Shown here: one piece after another, positions 29,657 through 38,167 of the stretch
Layout: every line of letters begins with the position of its first letter
Numbering within the stretch: the first letter of the stretch is position 1
DNA from: VRUE01 sp035693025
Lineage (GTDB): Bacteria; Actinomycetota; Thermoleophilia; Solirubrobacterales; 70-9
Assembly: GCA_035693025.1 (NCBI GenBank)
Contig: DASSHI010000027.1
Coordinates: forward strand, 1-64,000
Direction: 5' to 3'
Length of the DNA stretch: 64,000 nt
The notes under the pieces: generated by a model
Seen by the model: only the letters and a program-made list of their open reading frames with translations
Databases searched by the model: none
Told to the model about the DNA's origin: nothing
Program-made: the position numbers and the translations under genes

Positions 29657-31177
29657 GTGGAGCCCTGGCTCGATCCGTTGTACGACGCCGACGGGATGCG
29701 GGCCGTCGATGCGTGGGCGATCGAGGAGATGGGGGTTCCATCGCTGGAGCTGATGGAGGCGGCGGGGCGGGCGGTCGCCGAGGCCGTGGGCGAGCTTGGG
29801 CCGGCGGGGCCGGTGCGGGTCCTCTGCGGCAAGGGCAACAACGCCGGGGACGGGCTGGTCGCCGCGCGTTACCTGGCCGAGGCGGGCTTCGAGGTCGAGG
29901 CGCTGCTGCTCTGGCCGGCGGAGGAGTTGAGCGGCGACGCGGCAGCGAATCTGGAGCGCTGCGAGGCCGACCACGTCAGTGGCGACATCGGCCCGCGACT
30001 GGCCGGGTCGGGTGCGATCGTCGACGCCATCTTCGGCACCGGCTTCGCCGGCGAGCCGCGCGAGCCTGCGCTTGCGGCGATCGAGGCGATGAACGCCTGT
30101 GGCGCCCCGATCGTCGCCTGCGACGTCGCGTCCGGCGTCGACGCGTCGAGCGGCGAGGTCGCGGGCGCGGCGGTCGAGGCGGACCTCACCGTCAGCTTCC
30201 ATGCCGCCAAGCTCGGCCACCGCGTCGCGCCGGGCAAGTGGCGCACCGGGAAGCTGCGGGTCGTGCCGATCGGCGTCCCGTCCGGCGCGCCGGCGGAGCC
30301 GGCGGCGGGCGCGATCGACGCGGGAGTGCTCGAGCTGGCGCCGCGACGGGAGGCGCAGTCGACCAAGTTCAGCTCCGGCCAGGTGACGATCGCCGGCGGC
30401 TCGCGCGGGCTGACCGGCGCCGTGCAGATGGCCTCACTGGCCGCGATCCGCGCCGGCGCGGGCTATGCGACCGTCGCGGTCCCCGCTGACCTCGAGCCGA
30501 TCTTCGAGCAGGGTCAGCCCGAGGTGATGTCGGCCGGCTGTCCCGGCGGCGACGGCTGCCTCGCTCCGGGCTCGGCCAAGCCCCTGCTGCGTGCCTTCGA
30601 GCGCGCCGCCGCCGGCGTCTTCGGGCCCGGGCTGGGCCGCGATCCCGGCTCGATCGAGCTGGCCCGCGACGTCGTCCCCCGGATTGCGGCGCCGCTGGTG
30701 ATCGACGCCGATGGCCTCAACGCCTTTGCCGGTGAGCTCGCTGCGATCGCAGGGCGCGACGCCCCGACCGTGCTGACGCCGCACGCCGGCGAGCTCGGGC
30801 GCCTGCTCCACCGCGATTCGGAGGAGGTCTCCGCGCATCGTCTCGCCGCCGCCCGCGAGGCCGCCCGTGCCGCCGCCGCCGTGGTCGTGCTCAAGGGCGA
30901 CGACACGATCGTCAGCGACGGCGAGCGGGTTGCCGTGAACGTCCTCTCGGCGCCCGCGCTCGCCACCGCGGGCACCGGCGACGTGCTCTCGGGGATGGTC
31001 GCGGCGATGCTCGCCCGCGGCCTCGACCCGTTAGCCGCCGCCTGCGCCGCCGTGATCGCCCACGCCCGCGCCGGCCGCGACGCGGCGGCCCGGATCGGCG
31101 CCGCCGAGTCGGTTATCGCCACCGACGTGATCGAGTCGATTCCGCGTGGGATGCGTCGCGACTACCCGGTCGAATAA
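29657..31177 (+). CDS. nnr: Bifunctional NAD(P)HX epimerase/dehydratase
   Basis: A 506-residue nicotinamide-nucleotide repair enzyme. The N-terminal YjeF_N domain (1-205) epimerises damaged NAD(P)HX: 'LELMEAAGRAVAEAV', 'VLCGKGNNAGDGLVAARYLA' and 'DAIFGTGFAG'. The C-terminal domain (about 225-500) is the ADP-dependent dehydratase: 'ALATAGTGDVLSGMVAAMLA' with 'VLTPHAGELGRLL' and 'VVVLKGDDTIV'. The start is GTG with a TAGGCT hexamer 7 nt upstream. It begins a run nnr-CBS-alr-CCA, a common actinobacterial order for nnr and alr. Confidence 0.95.
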   Translation: MEPWLDPLYDADGMRAVDAWAIEEMGVPSLELMEAAGRAVAEAVGELGPAGPVRVLCGKGNNAGDGLVAARYLAEAGFEVEALLLWPAEELSGDAAANLERCEADHVSGDIGPRLAGSGAIVDAIFGTGFAGEPREPALAAIEAMNACGAPIVACDVASGVDASSGEVAGAAVEADLTVSFHAAKLGHRVAPGKWRTGKLRVVPIGVPSGAPAEPAAGAIDAGVLELAPRREAQSTKFSSGQVTIAGGSRGLTGAVQMASLAAIRAGAGYATVAVPADLEPIFEQGQPEVMSAGCPGGDGCLAPGSAKPLLRAFERAAAGVFGPGLGRDPGSIELARDVVPRIAAPLVIDADGLNAFAGELAAIAGRDAPTVLTPHAGELGRLLHRDSEEVSAHRLAAAREAARAAAAVVVLKGDDTIVSDGERVAVNVLSAPALATAGTGDVLSGMVAAMLARGLDPLAAACAAVIAHARAGRDAAARIGAAESVIATDVIESIPRGMRRDYPVE

Positions 31178-31180
31178 CCT
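31175..31180 (+). promoter_or_regulatory. -10 hexamer TAACCT of the CBS gene
   Basis: It overlaps the nnr stop codon and ends 9 nt before the ATG at 31190. This suggests an internal leaderless promoter for CBS-alr-CCA. Confidence 0.35.
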
Positions 31181-31189
31181 CGCGCCTGC

Positions 31190-31651
31190 ATGAAGACCGC
31201 GGCCGAGATCATGGACAGCTCCGTGCCGAGCATCTCGCCGGACGCGGACGCGCGCAGCGCGATCGAGCTGCTTGCCCAGACCGACAAGGGCGCGATCCCG
31301 GTCCTCGACGAGGATCGCAAGGTGATCGGCATCGTCAGCGAGTCCGACCTCGTCCTCAGCGAGGAGGAGTCGGATCTGCACCTGCCGCACTACCTCAACA
31401 TCATGGGCGGCATCGTCTTCGTCGGCTCGATGAAGGGCTTCGAGAAGCGCCTCGACAAGGCCTTTGCGACCAAGGTCTCGGAGTTGATGACGGCGGACCC
31501 CGTGACGGTCCAGGAGTACTCAAGCGCCGAGACCGTGGCGCGGCGGATCGCCGACAAGCACCACAATCATCTCCCCGTGGTCGACGAGGAGGGTCGCCTC
31601 GCCGGAATGGTCACGCGGGCCGATGCGCTGGCCGCGCTCGTCGAGGGGTAG
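31190..31651 (+). CDS. Twin CBS-domain protein
   Basis: A 153-residue protein made of one Bateman module. CBS1 is residues 6-60 ('AIPVLDEDRKVIGIVSESDL') and CBS2 about 95-150 ('HHNHLPVVDEEGRLAGMVTR'). A 35-residue insert between them contains 'HYLNIMGGIVFVGSM', seen in a CBS subgroup with a membrane-near or dimer role. CBS pairs bind adenine nucleotides and often sense energy state. It is 3 bp from alr and therefore in the same operon. Confidence 0.9.
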   Translation: MKTAAEIMDSSVPSISPDADARSAIELLAQTDKGAIPVLDEDRKVIGIVSESDLVLSEEESDLHLPHYLNIMGGIVFVGSMKGFEKRLDKAFATKVSELMTADPVTVQEYSSAETVARRIADKHHNHLPVVDEEGRLAGMVTRADALAALVEG

Positions 31652-31654
31652 AGC

Positions 31655-32767
31655 GTGAGGCGGGCGGTTGCCCGGGTCGAGCACAGCGCCGTGCGCGACA
31701 ATTGCGCCCGGCTGAAGGCCGAGCTGGGCAAGGCGGAGCTGTGCGCGGTGGTCAAGGCGGACGGCTACGGCCACGGCGATGCGGCCTGCGCCGAAGCGGC
31801 TCTGGCGGGAGGGGCGACCCGGCTCGCCGTGGCGACGGCCATCGAGGCGGAGCGGATCGGCCGTCGCTTCGCCCACGTGCCGCTGCTCACCATGGGCGCG
31901 CTCACCGTCGAGGAGCTCGACACGGCTCTCGAGGCCGGCTCGGAGGTTTCCGTTTGGCGGCGCGGCTTCCTCGACCTCCTCGCCGAGCGTGCTCGGGCGC
32001 ACGGCCGCCCGGCGCGCGTCCACGTCAAGTACGACAGTGGCATGGGCCGCCTCGGCAACCCGGACCCCGGCGAGGTGCTCGACCTGCTGCGTGCCTGTGC
32101 CGCCAGTCATGACCTGCAGCCCGCCGGTGTCTGGACCCACCTCGCCACTGCGGACGAACCGGAGTCCGACGGCGGCTTCTTCGACGAGCAGCTGGACCGC
32201 TTTGCGGCGCTGGCCGAGGCGGCGCGCGGCGAGATCCCCGGCATCCTCGCCCACGCCGCCAACAGCGCCGCCGTCTTCCGCGACCGCCGCGCCCACTTCG
32301 ACATGGCGCGCTGCGGGGTCGCCGTCTACGGGCTCGATCCGTTCCAGGGCGATCCGGGCGAGCGCGGCCTGCGGCCGGCGCTCTCGCTGCGCTCCTACGT
32401 CGCCGACGTGAAGCCCTTCGCGCCCGGCGACAGCGCCGGCTACGGCCGCACCTGGCGCGCCGAGCGCGAGACCTGCATCGGCGTGCTGCCGCTCGGTTAC
32501 GGCGACGGCGTCCGGCGCGGCCTCTCCAACGACGCCGAGGTGCTGATCGACGGCCGCCGCTTCCCGCTCGTCGGAACGGTCTCGATGGACAACGTGACCG
32601 TCGACCTCGGGCCGCAGACCGACGTCGAGCCCGGGGCGGAGGCGGTTCTGATCGGCTCACAGGGCGGAGAGACGATCCTCGCCGAGGATCTCGCCCGCAG
32701 GCTCGGGACGATCAACTACGAGATCACCTGCGGCGTCTCGGCACGCGTCCCCAGGGTGGGGGAGTGA
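31655..32767 (+). CDS. alr: Alanine racemase
   Basis: A 370-residue PLP enzyme that makes D-alanine for peptidoglycan. 'LCAVVKADGYGHGDAACAEA' holds the PLP lysine (AVVKADGYGHG). 'HVKYDSGMGRLG' and 'AANSAAVFRDRRAHFDMARC' follow, and 'GVLPLGYGDGVRRGLSNDAE' plus 'VGTVSMDNVTVDLG' carry the second catalytic region. The start is GTG. The product supplies the substrate of the carboxypeptidase encoded at 15136 further upstream. The stop overlaps the next GTG. Confidence 0.95.
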   Translation: MRRAVARVEHSAVRDNCARLKAELGKAELCAVVKADGYGHGDAACAEAALAGGATRLAVATAIEAERIGRRFAHVPLLTMGALTVEELDTALEAGSEVSVWRRGFLDLLAERARAHGRPARVHVKYDSGMGRLGNPDPGEVLDLLRACAASHDLQPAGVWTHLATADEPESDGGFFDEQLDRFAALAEAARGEIPGILAHAANSAAVFRDRRAHFDMARCGVAVYGLDPFQGDPGERGLRPALSLRSYVADVKPFAPGDSAGYGRTWRAERETCIGVLPLGYGDGVRRGLSNDAEVLIDGRRFPLVGTVSMDNVTVDLGPQTDVEPGAEAVLIGSQGGETILAEDLARRLGTINYEITCGVSARVPRVGE

Positions 32768-34185
32768 GCCTCGCCGACCGCCTCGACGCCTCCGCGCTGG
32801 TCGGGCTCGCCCGCCAGGCGCTGAGCGGCGCAGGCGAGGTCTGGATCGCCGGCGGCGCGGTGCGCGACGCGGCGCTCGGCCGCGAGGTGACCGACCTCGA
32901 TCTGGCCGTCGCTGGGGATCCGGAGCAGGCTGCGAAGCGGGTCGCCGAGGCGGGCGACGGGCACGCCTTCGAGCTCTCGGCCGAGTTCGCCACCTGGCGT
33001 GCGGTCGCCCGCGATCGCACCTGGCAGGTCGACGCGACGGCGCTGCGCGGCGAGACGATCGAGCTCGACCTGGCGGCGCGCGACTTCACCCTCGGCGCGG
33101 TTGCCGTCCCGCTTGCCGGGGGCGAGCCGATCGACCCCTTCGGCGGCATCGGCGACTTGGAGCGCCGCCTCTTGCGCGTCGTCGCCGAGAGCAGCTTCCG
33201 CGACGATCCGCTGCGGCTGCTGCGCGCCGCGCGCCTTGCCGCCGACCTCGACCTGCAGGTCGATCCGGCGACGGTGGCGCTGGCCCGCTCGCAGGCCTCG
33301 CTCGCCGCCGAGCCGGCCGGGGAGCGCCTGCTGGGTGAGCTGCGCTGCCTGCTCGGCGGCGAGGACCCCCTGCGCGGTCTCGCCCTGCTCGACGAGCTCG
33401 GTCTCACGGCCGTCGTCCTGCCCGAGCTAGAGGCCCTGCGCGGCGTCGAACAGGGGCCCAACCACCACCTCGACGTGCACGGCCACACCCTCGCCGTGCT
33501 CGAGCGGACGCTCGAGGTCGAGAGCGACCTGGAGCGCTTCGCCGGCGAGCGAGCCGCCGAGACGCGGGCGCTGCTCGCCGAGCCGCTCGCCGACGAGATG
33601 AGCCGCGGCACGGCGCTGCGCTTCGGCGCGCTCCTGCACGACATCGCCAAGCCGGCGACGAAGGGCGAACGCAACGGCTACGTCACCTTCGTCGGCCACG
33701 ACAGCGTCGGCGCCGAGACGATCGGTGAGATCTGCCGGCGGCTGCGCGCCAGCGCGAAGCTGACCCGCCACCTGCAGGGGCTTGCCCTGCATCACCTCCG
33801 CCTCGGCTTCCTCGTCCACGAGGCGCCGCTGCCGCCGCGGCGGGTCCACGAGTACCTGCGCGCCACCGGGCCCGTCGCGGCCGACGTCACCCTGCTCACC
33901 GTCGCCGACCGGCTCTCCGCCCGCGGTGGCGGCCCGTTCGCGACCGAGCAGGCGATCGAGGCCCATCTCGAGCTCGCCCGGCAGATGCTGGCGGCGGCGC
34001 TCGACTGGCGCCGCGACGGCCCGCCGCAGCCGTTGCTGCGCGGCGACGAGCTCGCCGCAGAGCTGGGAATCCCCCCGGGGCCCGAGCTCGGCGACCTGCT
34101 GGCCGAGCTGGAGGCCGCCCAGTATGCAGACGAGGTCGGCACGCGCGAGGAGGCCATCGAGCGGGCGCGGCGCCTGCGCGGCTGA
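32764..34185 (+). CDS. CCA tRNA nucleotidyltransferase/poly(A) polymerase family with HD domain
   Basis: A 473-residue protein. The N-terminal nucleotidyltransferase has 'VWIAGGAVRDAALGREVTDL' with 'DLDLAVAG', where the two Asp bind Mg. 'FRDDPLRLLRAARLAADLDL' is the RNA-binding neck. An HD domain follows, with 'HDIAKPATKGERNGYVTFVG' and 'HHLRLGFLVHEAP' as the metal site, and a C-terminal helical tail. Members add CCA to tRNA 3' ends or act as nucleotide phosphohydrolases. The start is GTG overlapping the alr stop. I cannot tell CCA-adding from other specificity without a search. Confidence 0.85.
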   Translation: MSLADRLDASALVGLARQALSGAGEVWIAGGAVRDAALGREVTDLDLAVAGDPEQAAKRVAEAGDGHAFELSAEFATWRAVARDRTWQVDATALRGETIELDLAARDFTLGAVAVPLAGGEPIDPFGGIGDLERRLLRVVAESSFRDDPLRLLRAARLAADLDLQVDPATVALARSQASLAAEPAGERLLGELRCLLGGEDPLRGLALLDELGLTAVVLPELEALRGVEQGPNHHLDVHGHTLAVLERTLEVESDLERFAGERAAETRALLAEPLADEMSRGTALRFGALLHDIAKPATKGERNGYVTFVGHDSVGAETIGEICRRLRASAKLTRHLQGLALHHLRLGFLVHEAPLPPRRVHEYLRATGPVAADVTLLTVADRLSARGGGPFATEQAIEAHLELARQMLAAALDWRRDGPPQPLLRGDELAAELGIPPGPELGDLLAELEAAQYADEVGTREEAIERARRLRG

Positions 34186-34198
34186 TCCGCGGGTCAGG

Positions 34199-34204
34199 TA
34201 CGCT
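34199..34204 (+). promoter_or_regulatory. -10 hexamer TACGCT of infA
   Basis: It ends 9 nt before the infA ATG, with no Shine-Dalgarno between, so a leaderless initiation-factor mRNA is likely. Confidence 0.45.
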
Positions 34205-34213
34205 CCCCGCCGC

Positions 34214-34432
34214 ATGGCCAAAGAGGAGAAGATCGAGATGGAGGGCGAGATCACCGAGGCCCTCCCCAACACGATGTTTCGCGTCAAGCTCGACAACGAC
34301 CACGAGGTCCTCGGTCACATCTCGGGCAAGATGCGCCGCCACTACATCCGCATCCTCCCCGGCGACCGCGTCAAGATCGAGCTCTCCCCTTACGACCTCG
34401 ACCGCGGCCGCATCACCTACCGCTACAAATAG
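34214..34432 (+). CDS. infA: Translation initiation factor IF-1
   Basis: A 72-residue OB-fold protein. 'MAKEEKIEMEGEITEALPNT', 'MFRVKLDNDHEVLGHISGKM' and 'LPGDRVKIELSPYDLDRGRI' are the family signature. It binds the 30S A-site during initiation. It is encoded alone here, away from the rpmJ-rpsM operon where infA often sits. It is convergent with the next gene, overlapping 10 bp at the 3' ends. Confidence 0.97.
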   Translation: MAKEEKIEMEGEITEALPNTMFRVKLDNDHEVLGHISGKMRRHYIRILPGDRVKIELSPYDLDRGRITYRYK

Positions 34433-35604
34433 CTCCGCTCCGCCTGCGGTTCCGGCTCAACCAGCTCGGTTATCAGCGCCGACCAGGCGAAGTCCTTCGC
34501 CCCGAGCCCTTTCCCCGTGCGAGGGTCGTAGTACTCGCGCAGGCCTTCGCGCTCGACCGCGCCGATCAGGCCGTTGGCCATGCGCTCGGCCTCCTGGTGG
34601 TAGCCGAGGCGGCGCAGGCCGAGCCAGCAGAGCCAGGCGGTGTTGATCCAGGTCGGCCCGCGCCAGTAGCGGCGGATCGGCCCGCGGCCGCCGTCGGGCT
34701 CGTAGCTCGGCTCGCAGGCTGCCACCGAGGGCGGGGCGACCGGGGTGAGGAACTCGCGCTCGTCGAGCAGGTGCTCCTCGACCATGCGCCGGCCGATCTC
34801 CTCCGGGAGATCCGGCAGGGCGAGCGGGGCGAGCGCCGCGATCGTCGCGATGCCCGGCCGCGCGCCGCTCGGCTGGGCCTCGTCGAGGAAGAGGCCGCGG
34901 CGCTCGTCCCAGAGCCGTTCGACCAGGGCAGGCGTGGCCGACGGGCGCCCCAGCGCCTGCAATGAGAGCGACCAGAGAGTGTTGACGAGCGCCTCGCAGA
35001 GCACCGGCCCGCCCGCGTCGCGGACGCGACGCGCCTCGAAGCCGCGGCGGCGGTTGGCGGCAACCAGGAGCGGGAAGCCGAGGCGGCCGTCGGCCCGCCG
35101 TCCCCAGACGGGATCGAACTTGGGCGAGGCGTCGAGCCCCGACTCGTCCGGCTGGACGATCCAGAGCAGGCCGTCCCCGTCGAGATCGCGGTTGCGCGCG
35201 AGCCAGTCCAACTGCGCGCCGATCCGCGGCTCCTGCGCCGGGTCGCCGACGGCGATCCGCCAGGCCCAGGCGAGCAGCGGCGGCTGGATCGTCTCGGTCT
35301 GCAGGGAGCGGCGCGAAGCGACGTTGTAGAAGGGGTAGCGAGTGAGCGAGACCGGACGGTCCCAGAAGATCGTGTGGCCGACGAAGCCGTCGTCTCGCTG
35401 CGCCGCGAGCAGCGTCTCGAGCTCGGTGCGGGCGCGCGCGGGCTCGAAGCGCCGCCAGCAGATCGCGGCGAAGCAGGAGTCCCAGTACCACTGCCACGGG
35501 TAGCGCCCCGGGCTCGGCTGCGTATAGGCGAAGCGCCGGCCGTCCCGCGACCCCTCCAGCCAGCTCCGCCGCAGCACGCCCTCGGCGATTTCCAGGGCGG
35601 TCAT
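34423..35604 (-). CDS. Trehalase/MGH1-like (alpha/alpha)6 glycoside hydrolase
   Basis: A 393-residue cytoplasmic-looking enzyme with the (alpha/alpha)6-barrel signatures 'YPWQWYWDSCFAAICWRRF', 'TIQPPLLAWAWRIA' and 'RYWRGPTWINTAWLCWLGL'. The last is typical of GH63/GH37-like clan GH-G enzymes such as mannosylglycerate and glucosylglycerate hydrolases. The substrate is uncertain; compatible-solute glycosides or short alpha-glucosides are likely. Its ATG overlaps the stop of the preceding ABC permease (4 nt), so it is the last gene of the reverse operon starting near 38166. Confidence 0.8.
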   Translation of the reverse strand: MTALEIAEGVLRRSWLEGSRDGRRFAYTQPSPGRYPWQWYWDSCFAAICWRRFEPARARTELETLLAAQRDDGFVGHTIFWDRPVSLTRYPFYNVASRRSLQTETIQPPLLAWAWRIAVGDPAQEPRIGAQLDWLARNRDLDGDGLLWIVQPDESGLDASPKFDPVWGRRADGRLGFPLLVAANRRRGFEARRVRDAGGPVLCEALVNTLWSLSLQALGRPSATPALVERLWDERRGLFLDEAQPSGARPGIATIAALAPLALPDLPEEIGRRMVEEHLLDEREFLTPVAPPSVAACEPSYEPDGGRGPIRRYWRGPTWINTAWLCWLGLRRLGYHQEAERMANGLIGAVEREGLREYYDPRTGKGLGAKDFAWSALITELVEPEPQAERSYL

Positions 35605-36407
35605 GCGCCGGTGCGGCGCATTTCGCGCAGGGCCAGCGTGCCGAGAACGGCCAAGAGGCCGGCGAGGGCGAGGACGCCGGGCCAGGTGCCGGCCCAGGTG
35701 ACGCCGCCGACGAAGCCCTGGCGCGCGGCTTCGATCACGTGGGTGACCGGGTTGATGCGGGCGATCTTCTCCAGCCAGCCCTGCAGCAGCGCCAACGGGG
35801 CGTAGGCGGTGGTGGTCAGGATCAGCGCCATCATCCCCGCCTGCATCAGCGGCGCGGCCGACTGGCTCTTGAAGCGCAGGGCCAACATCGACCCCCAGCA
35901 GGCGGCGACGGCGGCCATCGCGGCAACCATGAAATAGGTGATCAGCAACCCGTCGATCCCCGGCCAACCGGCGCCGAGCGCGAGCGCGATCGCCAGCACG
36001 AAGGTGGCGGGGATCGCCGCCCTCGCGCTGGCGGCGAGCACCGTCCCGGCGAGCAGTACCCAGCGCGGCGCGGGGGAGACGAGCAGCCGGTCGAGCCAGC
36101 CCTGCTCGATGTCGCGGGCGAGGTTGACCCCGGCCGCGGCACCGGTGAAGCCGGCCCCCTGCAGCATGCTGACCGGGACGATGAAGCTCTCGTACGCGCC
36201 GGTTTCGAAGCCTTTCAGCTGGGTCAGGGCGCCGAAGACGCCGTTGAGGCCGAGGAAGAAGATCGTCGGCGCCAGCACTCCCGGGATCGCGGCGCCCGGC
36301 ACCCGCACCAGCTCGTTCTTCGCCCGCGCCATCAGCGCGCCGATCGTCGCCAGGTTGGCGCGCCAGGCCGGCATCGCCTGCGTGGCCGGGATCGCCGCCG
36401 TCTCCAT
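35601..36407 (-). CDS. ABC-2 type transporter permease (second subunit)
   Basis: A 268-residue membrane protein with about six helices. It has the ABC-2 core 'NLARDIEQGWLDRLLVSPAP' before helix 2-3 and 'YAPLALLQGWLEKIARINPV' with 'THVIEAARQGFVGG' as the conserved ABC2 signature near helix 5-6. It pairs with the permease at 36407-37192 and the ATPase at 37189-38166 in a drug- or polymer-export system of the DrrAB kind. All three overlap by 1-4 nt. Confidence 0.88.
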   Translation of the reverse strand: METAAIPATQAMPAWRANLATIGALMARAKNELVRVPGAAIPGVLAPTIFFLGLNGVFGALTQLKGFETGAYESFIVPVSMLQGAGFTGAAAGVNLARDIEQGWLDRLLVSPAPRWVLLAGTVLAASARAAIPATFVLAIALALGAGWPGIDGLLITYFMVAAMAAVAACWGSMLALRFKSQSAAPLMQAGMMALILTTTAYAPLALLQGWLEKIARINPVTHVIEAARQGFVGGVTWAGTWPGVLALAGLLAVLGTLALREMRRTGA

Positions 36408-37192
36408 CAGCCCACCCGCAGGCGGTGGCGCAGCGCCCGCGCGCTGAGCACCAGGCCGAGGACGACGATGCCGAGGATCGCCAGCAGCGCGTCCGCGGTG
36501 TCGGTGACGTCGATGCCGGAGATGATCGGCTCGCGCACGCCTTCGACGACGAAGCTGAGCGGGTTGTATTCGGCGATCGTCTGGGCCGGCTCGATCATCA
36601 ATCCGACCGGGAAGAAGGCCGAGGAGAGGAAGAGGACGACGAGGACGAGCGGGAAGAGGCCCTGGACGACGCTGGCGCTGCCGGTGCGCAGGGCGATCGC
36701 GGCGCCGATCCCGCCGACGGCGGCCGCCGTGACGGTGACCAGGGCGATCGCCAGCAGCGCCCCCGGGACGCCGCCCGCGATCTCGGCGCCGAACACCAAT
36801 CCGATCGCGAGGAACCAGAGCGCGGCGAACAGGCCCAGCGCCGCCGTGCCGGCGAGCCGGCCGAGCACGATCGTGTAACGCGAGATCGGCGCCGCGAAGA
36901 GGCGGTCGGTGAAGCCCATCTCGATGTCGACGGCAAGCGCGATGCCGCCGCTGTTGCCGGCCAGCATCAGCGACTGCATCATCGCTCCGGCGAGCATGAA
37001 CTGGAGGAAGCTCTGCACGGGCGGGAAGCCGGGCAGGTGGATCGCGCTGCCGACGCCGCCCGTCTGGATCGCGAGCAGGACGGTCGGGAAGACGACGATC
37101 GGCGCCATCAGCTGTGGGCGGCGGAAGGTCTGGCGGATCGAGCGCATGCCGAGCGCCCGCACGACGCGCAGGTTGGTTGCCAGGCTGCTCAC
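36407..37192 (-). CDS. ABC-2 type transporter permease (first subunit)
   Basis: A 261-residue inner-membrane protein with about six helices. 'VDIEMGFTDRLFAAPISRYT' and 'IEPAQTIAEYNPLSFVVEGV' are ABC-2 landmarks, and both lie where they do in the sister permease. The two permeases probably form a heterodimer with the ATPase encoded upstream. The stop overlaps the start of the next permease. Confidence 0.88.
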   Translation of the reverse strand: MSSLATNLRVVRALGMRSIRQTFRRPQLMAPIVVFPTVLLAIQTGGVGSAIHLPGFPPVQSFLQFMLAGAMMQSLMLAGNSGGIALAVDIEMGFTDRLFAAPISRYTIVLGRLAGTAALGLFAALWFLAIGLVFGAEIAGGVPGALLAIALVTVTAAAVGGIGAAIALRTGSASVVQGLFPLVLVVLFLSSAFFPVGLMIEPAQTIAEYNPLSFVVEGVREPIISGIDVTDTADALLAILGIVVLGLVLSARALRHRLRVG

Positions 37193-38166
37193 GCGGGAAC
37201 GGCCTCCTCGTCGCTCTCGTCCTCGTCGTGCTCGAGGTGATGCCCCGTCTTGGTGACGAAGACGTCGTCGAGGCTGGGGTGGACCAGCTCCAGCGAGCCG
37301 ACCTCGATTCCGGCCTCGTCGAGCGCCCGCACGACCCGCGGAATGTCGCCGGCGCCGTGCTCGACCTCCACCTGCACCGTCCTGCCGTCGACCGGCGGCA
37401 GCAACGGCCCGATGCGGCGGCAGATCTCCTCCGCCTCGGCGATCGAGCCCTCCCCGATCTGCAGGCGGATGTGCGGATGGCCGATTTCGGCTTTGAGCGC
37501 GGCCGGCGTGCCTTCGGCGACGATCCGGCCACTGTCGATGATGCCGACGTTGTCGGCGAGCTGGTCGGCCTCCTCGAGGTACTGGGTGGTGAGGAAGACC
37601 GTGGTGCCGTCGTCGTTCAGCGCCCGCACCTCCTCCCAGATCGTCTTGCGGCTGACCGGGTCGAGGCCGGTCGTCGGCTCGTCGAGGAAGAGGACGCGGG
37701 GCTCGTGGACCAGCGCCGCGCCGAGGTCGAGGCGCCGCTGCATGCCGCCCGAGTAGGTGCCGACGCGGCGGTCGGCGGCGGCGGCGAGGTCGACCCGCTC
37801 GAGCAGGTCGTCGGCGCGCCGCCGTCCCTCGGCGCCCGGCAGCCCCTGCAGCGTCGCCTGCAGGCGGATCAGCTCGCGCCCGGTCATCAGCGGGTCGAGC
37901 GCGGCCTCTTGCAGGGCGACGCCGATCGAGGCGCGCACCCGCCGGGCTTCGGCGACGACGTCATGGCCGGCGACTGTCGCCCTGCCGCCGGTCGGCAGCA
38001 GCAGCGTGGTCAGCATCCGCACCGTGGTCGTCTTGCCCGCGCCGTTGGGCCCGAGGAAGCCGTAGATCTCGCCCTCCCCGACCTCCAGGTCGACCCCCTG
38101 CACGGCCAGCACCTCGTCGAAGGCGCGCTCCAGCCCCTGTACCGAGATCGCGGTGCTCGAAGCCAT
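37189..38166 (-). CDS. ABC transporter ATP-binding protein (DrrA-like)
   Basis: A 325-residue ATPase with Walker A 'GPNGAGKTTTVRML', signature 'YSGGMQRRLDLG' and Walker B 'VLFLDEPTTGLDP'. After the 220-residue nucleotide-binding domain comes a C-terminal domain of about 90 residues as in DrrA-type exporters. With the two permeases it should export a hydrophobic compound or polymer. It heads the reverse operon that ends with the glycoside hydrolase. The amidase gene stops 1 bp upstream of its ATG, so the transcript may start further upstream. Confidence 0.93.
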   Translation of the reverse strand: MASSTAISVQGLERAFDEVLAVQGVDLEVGEGEIYGFLGPNGAGKTTTVRMLTTLLLPTGGRATVAGHDVVAEARRVRASIGVALQEAALDPLMTGRELIRLQATLQGLPGAEGRRRADDLLERVDLAAAADRRVGTYSGGMQRRLDLGAALVHEPRVLFLDEPTTGLDPVSRKTIWEEVRALNDDGTTVFLTTQYLEEADQLADNVGIIDSGRIVAEGTPAALKAEIGHPHIRLQIGEGSIAEAEEICRRIGPLLPPVDGRTVQVEVEHGAGDIPRVVRALDEAGIEVGSLELVHPSLDDVFVTKTGHHLEHDEDESDEEAVPA

Positions 38167-38167
38167 C

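Noticed and set aside
35601..37532. 643-codon frame that would fuse the second ABC permease to extra sequence
   Set aside because: The permease begins at ATG 36407, overlapping the stop of the other permease. The extra part is out-of-frame reading of that gene and the ATPase.
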